A stretch of 64,000 nucleotides of DNA from Vreelandella olivaria (GCA_004295565.1 AP019416.1:4340001-4404000), one strand, 5' to 3'. Shown: positions 51,090 through 63,998, counted from the first letter of the stretch. A program made the numbers and translations. Notes: generated by a model not told the origin, from the sequence alone.

Positions 51090-53317
51090 ATGGCTGATAA
51101 ATCAGACTATACAAGAGAGTCGCTGCTGTATGGGTCTGATGTCCTGGTGATCTATCGCGACCCGGTTACGCCCCGGCCGCGCCCGGACAGCCAGGTACAC
51201 ACTCAAACTTCACTCCCCATGAGCCCGAGATATTCATTGCCGTGCTGAGCGATAGTCATATCGTGGCTTTCAACGGCCACGTAGACCTGGGCACTGGCAT
51301 ACGCACGGCGCTCGCCCAAATTGTTGCAGAAGAGCTTAGCGTCGCGTTCGACAGCGTCACCATGGTGCTGGGCAACTCCGTTGAAGCCCCCAACCAAGGC
51401 CCCACCATTGCCAGTGCGTCGATACAGATCACTGCCGAGCCTTTACGCCGAGCGGCGGCTCAGGCGCGGGAGTATCTATTAACACTGGCCGCAAAGCATT
51501 TTGACACTGAACGCTCGCTACTTAGCTGCCAAAACGGCGCTATTGCGCCAAGTGATAATAACCGCTCATCCGTTAGCTTTGGGGAGTTACTGCTAGGTAC
51601 CCGTCATGCGTTAAAGCTTGCCGATGAGGTGCCGCTTAAACCGGTCAGCCACTATACCCTGGTCGGCCAATCGACCTCCCGCGTGGATATACCCGCCAAA
51701 GCCACCGGGCAATTGACCTTTATCCACGACCTACGTCTGCCCGACATGCTGCATGGGCGAGTGATTCGCCCGCCTTATGTCGGCCATGATAGCGGCGACT
51801 TTATTGGCAACAGTTTAATCGCGGTAGATGAAAGCTCTGTGGCGCATTTGCCCGGTGTGGTAAGTGTCGTGGTGGTCGGTGACTTTGTTGGCGTGGTGGC
51901 CGAGCGTGAAGAGCAGGCGGCTGCCGCAGCCAAACAGCTAAAGATCCAGTGGCGCCCCATCGAAGGCTTACCTCAGTTGGACAACATAGAGCAAGCACTG
52001 CTCGACCTGCCCAGCAAGCAGCGCATCCTCCTCGAAGAGGGTGATCTCGACAGCGCTCTGGCCGCCGCCGACCAACCGCTCAATCGCCACTATGTGTGGC
52101 CTTTCCAACTGCATGGCTCCATTGGCCCTTCGTGCGCTGTCGCCGATGCCAATGAAGATGGCCTTCAGGTATGGTCGGGCACCCAAAATCCGCACAGCCT
52201 GCGCGCCGACCTTGCCCGCCTTACCGGTTTGGATGAAGGCGTTATCACCATTACCCGTATGGAAACCTCGGGCTGCTATGGCCGCAACTGCGCCGACGAC
52301 GTTGGTGCGGATGCCGTGCTGCTCTCTCAGGCAGTTGGCCGTCCTGTCCGTGTGCAACTAACCCGTGAGCAGGAGCACACCTGGGAGCCTAAAGGGGCTG
52401 CTCAGTATATGGCCATCCAGGGCGGCTTAAACGCAGATGGCAGCCCAGCAGGCTATCGCTTTAATACACGCTACCCCTCTAACAGTGCGCCCACCCTGGC
52501 ACTGCTGCTGACCGGTGCGGCCTCACCGATTGATATCCCCTTTGAGATGGGAGATCGAACGTCGGTGCCGCCCTACCGCTATCCTCATCGCCAAATAGTG
52601 TGCGACGACGTCCCGACCCTGGTGCGCGCCTCCTGGCTGCGTGGCGTCTCGGCGCTGCCCAGCACCTTCGCCCACGAAAGCTATATAGATGAGCTCGCCT
52701 ATTTGGCGGGCGAAGATCCGGTCGCCTATCGATTGCGCTATTTAACTGATAACCGCGCCTGCGAGCTTGTCAAAGCGTTAGCCGAACGCGCGAATTGGAA
52801 ATCCGGTATCGCCAACACCAACCCGAGAAGCGATGGCGAGTGGCGCTACGGCCGCGGCTTCGCTTACGCCCAGTACGTACACAGTAAATTTCCAGGCTTT
52901 GGCGCCGCCCTCGCCGCCTGGGTGATTGAACTTAAAGTCAATGTGGCGAGTGGGCGGGTTGTCGTCGAGAACGTATATGTAGGCCAGGATGCGGGCTTAA
53001 TGGTCAACCCTGCTGGCGTTCGCCATCAGGTGCATGGCAATGTGATCCAGATGCTCAGCCGCACGCTAAAGGAGCGGGTAACCTTTGAGGAGGGTTTGCC
53101 GACCAGCAGAGAGTGGGGCGGCTACCCTATTCTGCGTTTCTCGGAGCTTCCTCCCATCGACGTCATGCTACTTGATCGCCCTGAACTGCCGCCACTCGGC
53201 GTTGGAGAGTCCGCCTCACTGCCTGGCGCTCCTGCGATTGCTAACGCGCTTTTTGATGCCACTGGGGTGCGCTTTACCCATCCCCCTTTACCCCTGACAC
53301 CCTTCGCAACGCACTGA
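51090..53317 (+). CDS. Molybdopterin-binding large subunit, nicotinate dehydrogenase catalytic-type (NicB MoCo part), frameshifted at N-terminus
   Basis: GGGAGG precedes ATG 51090. The repaired protein is about 742 residues, frame being lost near 51176-51179 (one C short, giving TPRPAPGQPGTHSNFTPHEPEIFIAVL). It has the full isoquinoline/nicotinate-dehydrogenase pattern: VAFNGHVDLGTGIRTALAQIVAEEL, QGPTIASASIQIT, RVDIPAKATGQLTFIHDLRLPDMLHGRVIRPP, METSGCYGRNCADDVGADAV, VRASWLRGVSALPSTFAHESYIDELA, and the catalytic GVGE in PPLGVGESASLPGAPAIANALFDATG. No heme motif is present. It probably supplies the active molybdenum site for NicA and the cytochrome-fused partner at 39726. Confidence 0.85.
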
Positions 53318-53354
53318 AAGCCTCCTTTCCACTCCCCATGGAGGCGGCTAGTTA

Positions 53355-54322
53355 ATGCACCACCTTGATCTTCAGGTTATTGAACGCGCGTTGAAGTGGG
53401 CCAACCAGGGGCTGACCGTTTGGCTGTGTACGGTGCTAAAAACCTTTGGCTCGGCCCCCGGGAGCCGGGTGCCATGCTGGCCGCATGTTCGACAGGCGAC
53501 TATCTGGGATCACTGTCGGGTGGCTGTGTCGAAGAAGACTTTATCGCAAGGCTTCAAAAGGGTGAGTTTAACGAACCGGTGCAACGGGTACGCTATGGCG
53601 GTGACGCTGATTCAGCGAATATTCGTTTACCCTGCGGTGGTAGCCTTGAAGTGTTGGTTGAACGGCTAGCACCTAACACCGAAAACCTCACTCACTTAGA
53701 AGTGATGCATGCCACGCTACTGGGTCGCCAACCGCTAACCCGCTGTATCAAGTTGGATGGCAGCGGCAAGCGTTTTAACCCATCGAAGAACACCGCGCCC
53801 ACCGTTACTTTCGATACAGCTAGCGCCAATATTCGCATAGGCCCTGCGCTACGGCTGATCATCGCCGGCATCTCTTCAATCACTTCGCCCTGTGCACTGT
53901 TTGCCCAATCACTCGGTTTTGAAGTAATTGTCTGCGACCCCAGAGAAGATGCCCGGAAAAACTTCAACGTGCCCGATGTGGAAATACAAGCGGTGCTGCC
54001 CTCGGTATTTATCTCCTCTGGCGGCTGCCACGCCAATACCGCCGTTGTGGCTTTGACCCATGACCCGCGTATTGATGATTTAGCAATGATCGAAGCTGTC
54101 CGAACGGACGCCTTTTACATTGGCGTTATGGGCTCCCATCAGACGTCGCAACAGCGTGCCGAACGCTTGCAACGCTCCGGCGGCCTGACGGAAACCCAGT
54201 TAGCCCGAATTGTCATGCCCATTGGCCTCAACCTGGGTAGCAAAACACCCGCAGAGATCGCCCTAGCCGTGATGGCCGATATTGTTCGCCTTTACCGAGG
54301 AAAAGAGCGTCATGCCTTGTAG
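53355..54322 (+). CDS. XdhC-family molybdenum cofactor insertion protein, frameshifted
   Basis: HHLDLQVIERALKWANQGLTVWLCTVLKTFGSAPREPGAMLA is the XdhC/CoxI N-terminal domain, restored by one C in 53455-53459. GSLSGGCVEEDFIARL is its signature. The C-terminal Rossmann domain shows SLGFEVIVCDPREDARKNF, VALTHDPRIDDLAMIEAV, YIGVMGSHQTSQQRAERL and PIGLNLGSKTPAEIALAVMADIV. The repaired length is about 322 residues. XdhC proteins bind, sulfurate and deliver the molybdenum cofactor to xanthine-oxidase-type enzymes, here presumably the subunit encoded immediately upstream. Confidence 0.9.
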
Positions 54323-54922
54323 CGACATTATCGTTATCGTGATGGCGGCTGGCCAATCCAGCCGCTTTGGCAGCGATAAACGCATAGCGCAATTGAATAG
54401 CGGAAAAACACTCTTAAACGCCACTTTATTGGCTATTCAGAAACACTTTTCCAATATTAGCATTGTCATTAAACCTGAAGACAACCTCGAGTCTTTCGAA
54501 CTCTCTGTAGAACCTTCTACAATTGTTAGTTCGCGCAGTCATTTAGGTCTGGGTTATAGTATTAGCGATGCCTTCAGACAACTCTGTAACGATGAAAATA
54601 CGCATCACTACCGAGCAGCAGCCATATGGTTGGCCGATCTCCCCTGGGTAAGCCAAGAAACATGTTGCAAACTAGCAGAGAAGGCCACACCAGAGTGCAT
54701 CGTAAAACCGATACACCAAGGAAAACCCGGACATCCTGTTGTTTTTGGTAGAAATTTTTGGCAAGAATTAGCACATTTAGAAAATGTAAATGGCGCGAAC
54801 AGTGTCATCAAAAGCATAGCAACCGTGTTATCCATGTCTCTCTCGATGATCCAGGCGTGTGCACTGATGTTGATTACCCCGGTGATTTAACCGAATCACT
54901 AAAAAATACAAAAGATACATAA
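54312..54922 (+). CDS. MocA/MobA-like nucleotidyltransferase for molybdenum cofactor, frameshifted at C-terminus
   Basis: It overlaps the xdhC stop by 11 bases. The NTP-transferase N-terminus IVIVMAAGQSSRFGSDKR matches the MocA (CTP:molybdopterin cytidylyltransferase) form LAAGxSxRxGxxK, and WLADLPWVSQETCCKLAE and PGHPVVFGRNFWQELAHLE are standard. Frame is lost at A4 54810-54813 (five expected), restoring SVIKKHSNRVIHVSLDDPGVCTDVDYPGDLTES and TAA 54920-54922. The repaired length is about 203 residues. Xanthine-oxidase-type enzymes use molybdopterin cytosine dinucleotide, so this gene completes a dedicated cofactor set. Confidence 0.82.
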
Positions 54923-55145
54923 ACGCCACATAACACCCAAACAAAAATTACATTAAAAGTCAGAAAAATATTAGCTTAGCATTACTATATTAGATTAAAA
55001 ATATTAAAAAATTTAAGCAAGCGCATCATGCACCGCTAATGATTAGCGGTAGCAATATAACTTCCAGGGAACCATAAAACAGCCAGAAAATGACACTCAC
55101 CCATATCCTCGTGATCTGCTTCTGGCCAACACTTCGAGGCAACAA
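54923..55145. other. Gene-free AT-rich spacer before the chemoreceptor
   Basis: A 223-base region with long A/T stretches (for example AAATATTAAAAAATTTAAG) and no reading frame of note. It must contain the chemoreceptor promoter, but I see no clear sigma-28 or sigma-70 pattern. Confidence 0.4.
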
Positions 55146-57127
55146 ATGAAAAAATTTCGTCTCTCGCTGACGCAGAAACTGCTGGTCGCGGTCGCTCTTC
55201 CTCTCTTAGCGGTAGCCATCATTTTAGGTTTTGTCGTCAATCAACAGCTTAACCAGGCCATTCCTGCGTTAATCGACAATGCCGGTAAACGGCAGGTAGA
55301 AGCACGGGCCGATGAGATTAGTCGCTGGATTACCGGCTACCGTAATTGGATATCGGTGCTGGCTAAGGATGAACGCTTGGTCGAAGACGTGCCGCTTGCA
55401 TCGCACCGCGATTGGCTCGAAAAGCGCTATCCGCCGGGTGGCACCATCGAGTCACTGTTCTTTACTGACGCATCTGGCGCGACCCTAACCCACGCGGGGG
55501 TCAACTTACAGATAGCCGAACGTCCTTATTTCAAAGCCTTAGTCTCTGACGGCACCCAGGATAGCCTGCTAAGTGATCCGGTTATCTCCATGGTGAGCGG
55601 CCTGCCAACGGCTATTGTTGCTGATACGGTATTCGATGAACGCGGCAATCGAGCGGGACTGCTGGGCATGACCGTTTCCATGGCCGCGGTGTCTGATATC
55701 ACCTCCGATATTAATGTTGGCGAAGGCAGCTACGGCTGGCTCATCGACAGCCAAGGGCAGGTCATTGCCCATCCGGTTGAAGAGTATCGCATGTCGCTTA
55801 ATTACACCGATGCCGACCAGCAGGGCTACCAAGGTTTGGATGCTCTAAGTCAGCAAATACTCAGTGGCACCGCGGGCTCCGGCGAAATAACCATGCCCAG
55901 CGGTGAACAGACCATGCTCATGTGGAGCCCAGTGGAAGGCACTTCCTGGGTGGTCGGAGTCACCGTGCCCATCACCGCCTTTACGACCGTGACGAACAGC
56001 CTGCTGCAGTCGCTGCTGCTGGCCGGTGGGCTACTGCTGATCGTATTGTTGGTTGTGGTTGCCTATGCGGCACGTCGCTCCCTCGCACCGATCAAGCATA
56101 CCGCTAGCGCCATGGCCGATATTGCCAAAGGAAAAGGCGATTTGACGCGCCGATTGGAAGCCAAAACCCAGGACGAAATCGGCGATCTCGCTCACGGCTT
56201 TAATGCCTTTGTGGAGCGTATGCAATCTACTCTTCAGGAAGTGCGCCAAAACGCCCGCACGGTACTATCCGATGCCAGCGATATGGCCGATGGTACTCAG
56301 GAGCTTTCTTCTCGCACGGAACAGGCGGCGGCAAACCTCCAGGAGACCTCCGCGTCAATGGAGCAGATCCACTCCACGGTGGCGCATACGTCCCAGGCCT
56401 CTGAGCAGGCAAATAGTCTGGCGCTAGAAGCCGCCAGTGCCTCAGAGCGCGGCACCGAGTCCATGACTCAAATGGAAGCCAAAATGGCCGCGATCAGCGA
56501 GTCAGCCAATAAGATAAGCAACATTATTGGTTTGATTGACTCGATTGCGTTTCAAACCAATATATTGGCACTCAATGCGTCGGTGGAGGCTGCCCGCGCC
56601 GGTGAGCAAGGCCGCGGTTTCGCCGTGGTCGCCAGCGAAGTTCGCACACTCGCCAGTCGCTCCGCATCCGCGGCGCATGATATTCGTGCGCTGATTGATA
56701 TGTCCGTTAGCCACTCAAAAGAAGGCAGCGATATCGTTCAGGCGGCGGCTGAACGCATGAATGAGATTCGCCACAGCGTTACCCAGGTATCGGATGTCAT
56801 CGCTGAGATCGCCGCCGGCGCCCGGGAGCAGACCGCGGGCATCCAACAGGTCAATACCGCAGTGGCCGAGATGGATATGATGACCCAGCAGAATGCTGCC
56901 ATGGTCAGTCAGAGCGCCACACTGGCCACCAATATGCGCGACAACGCGCAGCGACTGGATCAACTGATGAGCGAGTTTGTGCTTAGTGAAGGGGCGATAC
57001 CACACTGCCCTATACCACAGCGCATAAAGCGCGTTCGGCAGCACGTACTGCTTTGCCTCAAACTCCTAGCCGCCAACCCCAGGCTGCCCAGCAAAAGCAT
57101 GAAGTAGCGGAGTGGGAAGAGTTCTAA
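55146..57127 (+). CDS. Methyl-accepting chemotaxis protein with dCache sensor and C-terminal WEEF tether, frameshifted at the end
   Basis: A first membrane segment ([21 protein letters not shown]), a periplasmic double-Cache sensor (about 30-275, with GAGVNLQ-type and [11 protein letters not shown] regions), a second membrane segment ([20 protein letters not shown]), HAMP ([24 protein letters not shown]) and the signalling hairpin tip [41 protein letters not shown]. Frame is lost at G4 56991-56994 (five expected); the repaired end is HEVAEWEEF with TAA 57125-57127, about 660 residues. The final EWEEF is a CheR/CheB-binding pentapeptide of the NWETF type. It is adjacent to the nic cluster, so a pathway compound may be its ligand; this is inference. 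Confidence 0.9.
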
Positions 57128-57148
57128 TTTCTCATCATTAATAAGGTT

Positions 57149-57159
57149 AAAAGGCACCC
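57149..57159. terminator. Left half of an intrinsic terminator interrupted by the IS
   Basis: AAAAGGCACCC (57149-57159) pairs perfectly with GGGTGCCTTTT (58608-58618) on the other side of the IS, with GTTT as loop. Before insertion this was one bidirectional terminator between the chemoreceptor and katG, which converge. Confidence 0.85.
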
Positions 57160-57196
57160 GTTTTGAACTGACCCCATAAACTTGGACAGTGAAAAA

Positions 57197-58055
57197 CTAA
57201 GCGGCCAAGGCCTGATTTCGGTACTGCACCGGACTCAGGCCTTTTAATTCTGGTCTTAATCCGCTCGTGATTGTAGTAATGGATATAGTGCCGAATGCCC
57301 GCCTGTAATTGCCCAATGGTGTCAAAACGGTTCAGGTAAAAATATTCTGACTTCAGCGTACCAAAGAAGCTCTCCATTGCGGCATTATCCAGGCAATTGC
57401 CTTTACGTGACATGCTCTGAATCACGCCATGCTCGCTGAGCTTACGCCGGTAAGCTGACATATGATATTGCCAGCCTTGATCAGAATGCAGTAAAGGCGC
57501 GTCTTGGTCGGCCAACTTAGCCAAGGCTTTCTTGAGCATCTCCCCGACCAGCGAGTACTGCGGCTGTTTCTGCATTGAGTAGGACACGATTTCCCCGTTG
57601 TAGAGATCCATCACAGGCGACAAGTACAGCTTTTCGCCTCGGATATTAAACTCCGTGACGTCGGTTACCCACTTTTGGTTGGGTCGTTCAGCATGAAACT
57701 GGCGGGCAAGAAGATTGGGAACACTGGCCTGTTGTCCACGATAGGAGCGGTATTTCTTCGGGCGTACCAGCGACTTCAAGCCTAGATGCTGCATTAGGCG
57801 CTGGACTGTCTTATGGTTGACCTGCTCGCCCGACTGACGCAACGCTGCTGTGATTCGGCGATAACCGTAGCGGCCTTTGTGATGCTCGTAGAGGACGTAA
57901 ATGCGTCGCTTCAGACCAGCATGCCGATCTTCCAACTGCTGAGCCCTTGCCTGATAATAGAACGTACTACGCGACAATTCTGCTACTTTTAGCAGCACCG
58001 CCAAAGGGTGGCCTTGCTTCAGCTCAAGGACTATCTGCGCTTTTTCTGCGCGGTT
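57197..58055 (-). CDS. IS3-family transposase OrfB (DDE integrase part), frameshifted
   Basis: The rve/DDE domain is seen as NQKWVTDVTEFNI (first Asp), LYLSPVMDLYNGEIVSYSM (second region), and SRKGNCLDNAAMESFFGTLKSE (third, with the final Glu). The N-terminal HTH_21 region is GRYGYRRITAALRQSGEQVNHKTVQRLM. OrfB continues upstream in frame to about 58055 as KAQIVLELKQGHPLAVLLKVAELSRSTFYYQ, so it is probably made as an OrfAB fusion by -1 slippage at A5G (58041-58045). An extra base near 57246-57249 shifts the end; the repaired tail is RIKTRLKGLSPVQYRNQALAA, stop at 57197. Confidence 0.9.
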
Positions 58056-58552
58056 TGTTCTTTGCCTGACGCAAGGCCCTCAACTTTTAGGTAGGCCACC
58101 TCAGCACGCAAGTACTCATTCTCTTGGAGCAGCTGCTCCAGCGAGCTCTTATCAGTCAGTGGAAGTGGGGGCTTTGGGGGCTCTGTTGTAGGCATCTTCG
58201 TCGGACGTCCTCGGGCTTTAGGCTCCAACGCTTGGAAGCCTCCTTCATGATACTGGCTTTCCCACTGCCGTACGACGCTCGTACCACCTCGAATATCGAA
58301 CAGAGTCGTCGCTTGTAAGGCTGAGAGCTCCTCTTGCCTCATCTGTGGCAACACCGCTAATTTGAACTCAGCGCTGTAGTGGGTGAACTTTTTCTGCAAG
58401 CCACTTAGACCATGCTGTTCAAAGTGTTTAACCCAACGCCTGACGGTTGTAGGGCCAAGACCGTACTGCCTGGCCAGACTCTTGTAACCCTGCTGTCCTT
58501 CTGCGTAGCGTTGCACTACTAGTAACTTGAACGCTTCATTATGTTTCGTCAT
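58031..58552 (-). CDS. IS3-family transposase OrfA (HTH)
   Basis: Intact, about 173 residues from ATG 58552 (MTKHNEAFKLLVVQRYAEG). Two helix-turn-helix units, GYKSLARQYGLGPTTVRRWVKHFEQHG and STLFDIRGGTSVVRQWESQYHEGG-like, are followed by a proline-rich linker and a leucine-zipper segment LEQLLQENEYLRAEVAYLKVEGLA. It binds the terminal repeats and dimerises. It overlaps orfB with the AAAAAG slippery run at its end. Confidence 0.9.
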   Translation of the reverse strand: MTKHNEAFKLLVVQRYAEGQQGYKSLARQYGLGPTTVRRWVKHFEQHGLSGLQKKFTHYSAEFKLAVLPQMRQEELSALQATTLFDIRGGTSVVRQWESQYHEGGFQALEPKARGRPTKMPTTEPPKPPLPLTDKSSLEQLLQENEYLRAEVAYLKVEGLASGKEQTAQKKRR

Positions 58553-58607
58553 GAAAAACACCCCAATCGTTGGATGAGCGTCCAACTTTTGGGGTGCAGT
58601 TCAGTTT

Positions 58608-58618
58608 GGGTGCCTTTT
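58608..58618. terminator. Right half of the interrupted terminator
   Basis: GGGTGCCTTTT, the exact complement of 57149-57159; the stem extends one more pair (T57148 with A58619). The IS separates the two arms by 1.45 kb, so the hairpin can no longer form normally. Confidence 0.85.
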
Positions 58619-58632
58619 AGTGAGCGCCTAAG

Positions 58633-58662
58633 AAAAAAGCCTGCATCCTATGATGCAGGCTT
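58633..58662 (-). terminator. Rho-independent terminator of katG
   Basis: On the minus strand AAGCCTGCATC, loop ATAG and GATGCAGGCTT form an 11-bp stem followed by six T (58633-58638 on the plus strand are A). It lies 40 bases beyond the katG stop. Confidence 0.88.
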
Positions 58663-58701
58663 ACTACAAGAACTAAAGTGCCCAGTACTTAGTGTGAGCG
58701 C

Positions 58702-60865
<2,164 letters not shown>

Positions 60866-61090
60866 CTAACGTCATTTTGTGCTAGCTGCTGTGTCTTGGT
60901 TGCATTTGTCTTTGCAGCTACCAAGTCAACTGACGGTGAGCGCCCTTACCTAAGTGCTCAAACAGCCACTTGTGATCAAAGTACGCTTCACTCACTTGGT
61001 ACATTTTTAGCCCACATCTTTCATAGGCACAATTTGCTTTTAGTGACCGATCTAATAGTTTTTATACATCGCCATTTTCTAGTAATGCCG

Positions 61091-62091
61091 TTACTCAAAC
61101 TCTTCCGTATCGATGTCCGCTTGCTGCGCCTCACTATAGCGCGCACCTGCCACTTGGCCTGGGGTCATCATGGCACTCAACTGAGACAAGGTAGTGACAT
61201 CAAGGTGCAGTGTTTCTGCCGCTAAGTTTTCACGCATATGATCAGCCGAGCGGGTACCGGGAATGGGGATAATGTCCTGCCCCTGAGCCTTCAGCCACGC
61301 CAACGCCAGTTGCCCTGGCGTAACGTTCAAGGCCTGCGCCAGCGCCGCCAGGCGTTCAAATAGTTTTAAATTTTGCGGGTAGTTGTCGGCACTAAAGCGC
61401 GGCATCTGTCGGCGCATATCGCCCTCTTCGAGGCGCGCAGGATCTTTAATCGCCCCTGTCAGGAAGCCCCGTCCTAATGGGCTGAAGGCTACCAGGGCCG
61501 TGCCCACCTCGCGGCACGCATCAATCAAAGCGATTTCCGGATTGCGCGTCCACAGCGAGTATTCTGACTGCACGGCAGCAATAGGGTACTCAGCCACCGC
61601 GCGGCGCAGCGTGATCGCTGATATTTCGGATAGCCCCACACCACCTATCTTGCCCTCTTCGACAAGGCGTCCCAGCGCCCCACGCTCTCTTCGGTGGGGA
61701 TTTGGCGATCCAAGCGGTGCAGGTAGTAGAGATCCAAATGGTCGGTACGCAGGCGCGCAAGGCTTGCTTCGCACTGCTTGCGCAGGGTTTCCGGGCGACC
61801 ATCAATCACCCGCTTGCCCGACTCAGGATCCATCGCCATACCACATTTACTGGCCAGAAAGAGCTGGTGCCGCTTGCCCTCCAGGGCGCGCCCGACCACC
61901 TTCTCATTGGCCGTGGCGCCATACAGGGTGGCGGTATCGAAGTGGCGATAGCCCATATCGAAGGCCTCATCCAGCGCCCGTAGGGCTGCGCTTTCCGGCA
62001 CGATACTGCCGTAACCGTGGGAGAGGTTCATACAGCCCAGACCAATCGAAGGGGCGTTTACGGCGTTAAGGCGCTGAAAGAAGCTCGACAT
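61091..62091 (-). CDS. Aldo/keto reductase, frameshifted
   Basis: ATG 62091 (MSSFFQRLNAVNAPSIGLGCMNLS) has GGGA six bases upstream. AKR features are GYRHFDTATLYGATANEKVVGRAL (catalytic Asp and Tyr), LFLASKCGM (Lys), DHLDLYYLHRLDRQIPTEES (His), VQSEYSLW and the cofactor loop IPIPGTRSADHMRENLAA. Frame is lost at 61678-61681 (five G expected on the coding strand), giving ESVGALGRLVEEGKIGGVGLSE. The repaired length is about 333 residues. It reduces aldehydes or ketones with NADPH; the substrate is unknown. It resembles the YakC/tas-like group of general AKRs. Confidence 0.9.
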
Positions 62092-62122
62092 AGGGTTTCC
62101 CATCGTTAAAAGAACCGTTTTA

Positions 62123-63885
62123 TTACGTTTCACCGCCAAACTGCAACGCGGCTAAATGACGATAGAGCGCGCTGGTGGTGATCAATTCCGCGTGGGTGCC
62201 CGCCGCCACTAGCTTGCCGCCATCAAGCACCAGCAAGCGGTCGGCAGCAATAACCGTCGCCAGCCGGTGGGCGATCACGATACTGGTGCGCCCCACCATC
62301 AGGCGATCTAGCGCCTGCTGTACCAGCCGTTCACTCTCGGCGTCCAAGGCGCTGGTGGCTTCATCCAGCAGCAGCACGGCGGGATCTTTTAGCAGCGCCC
62401 GGGCGATGGCGAGCCGTTGACGCTGGCCACCGGAGAGCTGCACCCCACCGGGGCCCAGGGGCGTGTCAAAACCTTGGGGCAGCGCGTCGATAAAGTCGAG
62501 GGCACTGGCGTCCTGAGCGGCAGTGCGCAATCTATAGATATCCGCTTCCGCATCTCCGTAACGCAGATTCTCGGCCACCGAGCCACTAAACAGCACTGGC
62601 TCCTGGGCTACCAGCCCCATGGCGCCGCGCAAGGCAGCAAGATCTAGCGTACTGACATCCCTATCATCCAAGGTAATGCGCCCCTGGCTGGGGTCATAAA
62701 AGCGTAGCAGCAGCGCCAACAGCGTGCTTTTACCTGCCCCGGAGGGCCCCACCACTGCCACTCGTTCTCCCGGCTTAATGTGAAGATCAAACCCGTTCAG
62801 CGCTGGCGTTTCCCGCCCAGGGTAGGTAAAGGTGACGTTCTCCAGGGTAATCTCACCACGCAAAGGGCTGGGTAGGGCCTGGGGGTTCACCGGCGACTGA
62901 ATAGCGGGTTGGGTATCGATTAGCTCCAATAAACGCTCCGCCGCGCCTGCTGCGCGCTGCACATCCCCTGCCACTTCAGCCAGAGTGGCAATAGCCCCCG
63001 CCGCCAGCACAGCGTAGAAGATAAACGCCGAGAGCTCGCCAGCACTCATGGTGCCCTCGAGCACCGCCTGACCGCCCTGCCAAAGCATTAAGCCAACCGC
63101 CGTAAACACCACCAGCATGGCAACACCGGTCAACCAGGCGCGCTGCTGGGTGCGCTCGACGGCGCTGCCAAAGGCCTGTTCAACCCGCTGGCCATAGTGG
63201 GTTTTATCCACCGCTTCGTGGGTAAATGCCTGGAGCGTTTTAATCCCGCTGAGCGCTTCCTCGGCATAGCGCCCCAGTTCCGCCACACGATCCTGACTGG
63301 TGCGGGAAAGCCGCCGCACCCGGCGCCCGTACCACACAATGGGCAGCAGCGTGGCGGGGATACCTATCAATACCATCGCCGAGAGCCACGGCTGGGTGAC
63401 CAGCATGAGCACCACGGCCCCCACCAGCATGAACAGATTACGCAGCGCCAGCGATACCGAGGAGCCAAACAGGCTCTGCAGTACGCTGGTGTCCGCTGTC
63501 AGCCGTGAGGCGATCTCCCCGCGGCGCGGCCATCGCTGGCACTTTCGAAAAAGCTTGGCTCCAAGGTAAGTAAATGATCGAACACCCGCTGGCGAAGGTC
63601 GGCAGCCAAGCGCTCGCCAATCCAGGTGACCTGGTAGTAGCGCAGGGCGGAGGCCAGCGCCAGTACCGTCACCACGGCCAGCATCAAACCGAGCGATTGG
63701 GCCAGCGCCTGCTGATCTGCGGCGAGAAAGCCGCGATCAATCACCAAGCGCAGCCCATTACCCAGCAGCAGTACGCTACCCGAGGCCATCAGCAACGCTA
63801 ACCCCGCTAACGCTAAGCGAGTTTTGTAAGGGCGAAGCAGTCCCAGCAGGCGCAGCAGCACCCGGGGGTTAGGGCGTTGATTCAT
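62123..63885 (-). CDS. ABC transporter with fused permease and ATPase (MsbA/multidrug type), frameshifted
   Basis: The N-terminal membrane domain has six hydrophobic segments (LALAGLALLMASGSVLLLG, LMLAVVTVLALASALRYY, LFMLVGAVVLMLV and others). The ATPase domain has GPSGAGKSTLLALLLRFYDP (Walker A), LSGGQRQRLAIARALLKDP (signature), LLLDEATSALDAESE (Walker B) and IAHRLAT. Frame is lost at 63517-63520 (five G expected on the coding strand), restoring DGRAAGEIASRLTADTSVLQSLFGSS. The repaired length is about 587 residues. Such half-transporters work as homodimers that export lipids or drugs. Confidence 0.92.
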
Positions 63886-63970
63886 GGTAGCAATTGCTCA
63901 ACAGAGAAGGCGTTATCCGACCATAGCAGGAGTGTCGAAAGCATGCAGCTAGGGATATATAGCGCCGGAC

Positions 63971-63998
63971 AAAAAAAGCCCGCGAATTATCGCGGGCT
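63971..63998 (-). terminator. Rho-independent terminator of a gene beyond the right edge
   Basis: On the minus strand GCCCGCGA, loop TAAT and TCGCGGGC form an 8-bp stem, followed by seven T (63971-63977 are A on the plus strand). It would stop leftward transcription entering from outside the window. Confidence 0.8.

Larger units (their letters stand above)
57164..58603 (-). mobile_element. IS3-family (IS150-like) insertion sequence, 1440 bp
   Basis: The ends are TGAACTGACCCC...TTGGAC on the left and the inverted TGAACTGCACCCC...TTGGAC on the right, resembling IS150 termini (TG...CA). The element carries overlapping orfA and orfB on the minus strand. It is flanked by a four-base direct repeat GTTT at 57160-57163 and 58604-58607, the target duplication. 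The target is the loop of a terminator hairpin. Confidence 0.92.
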
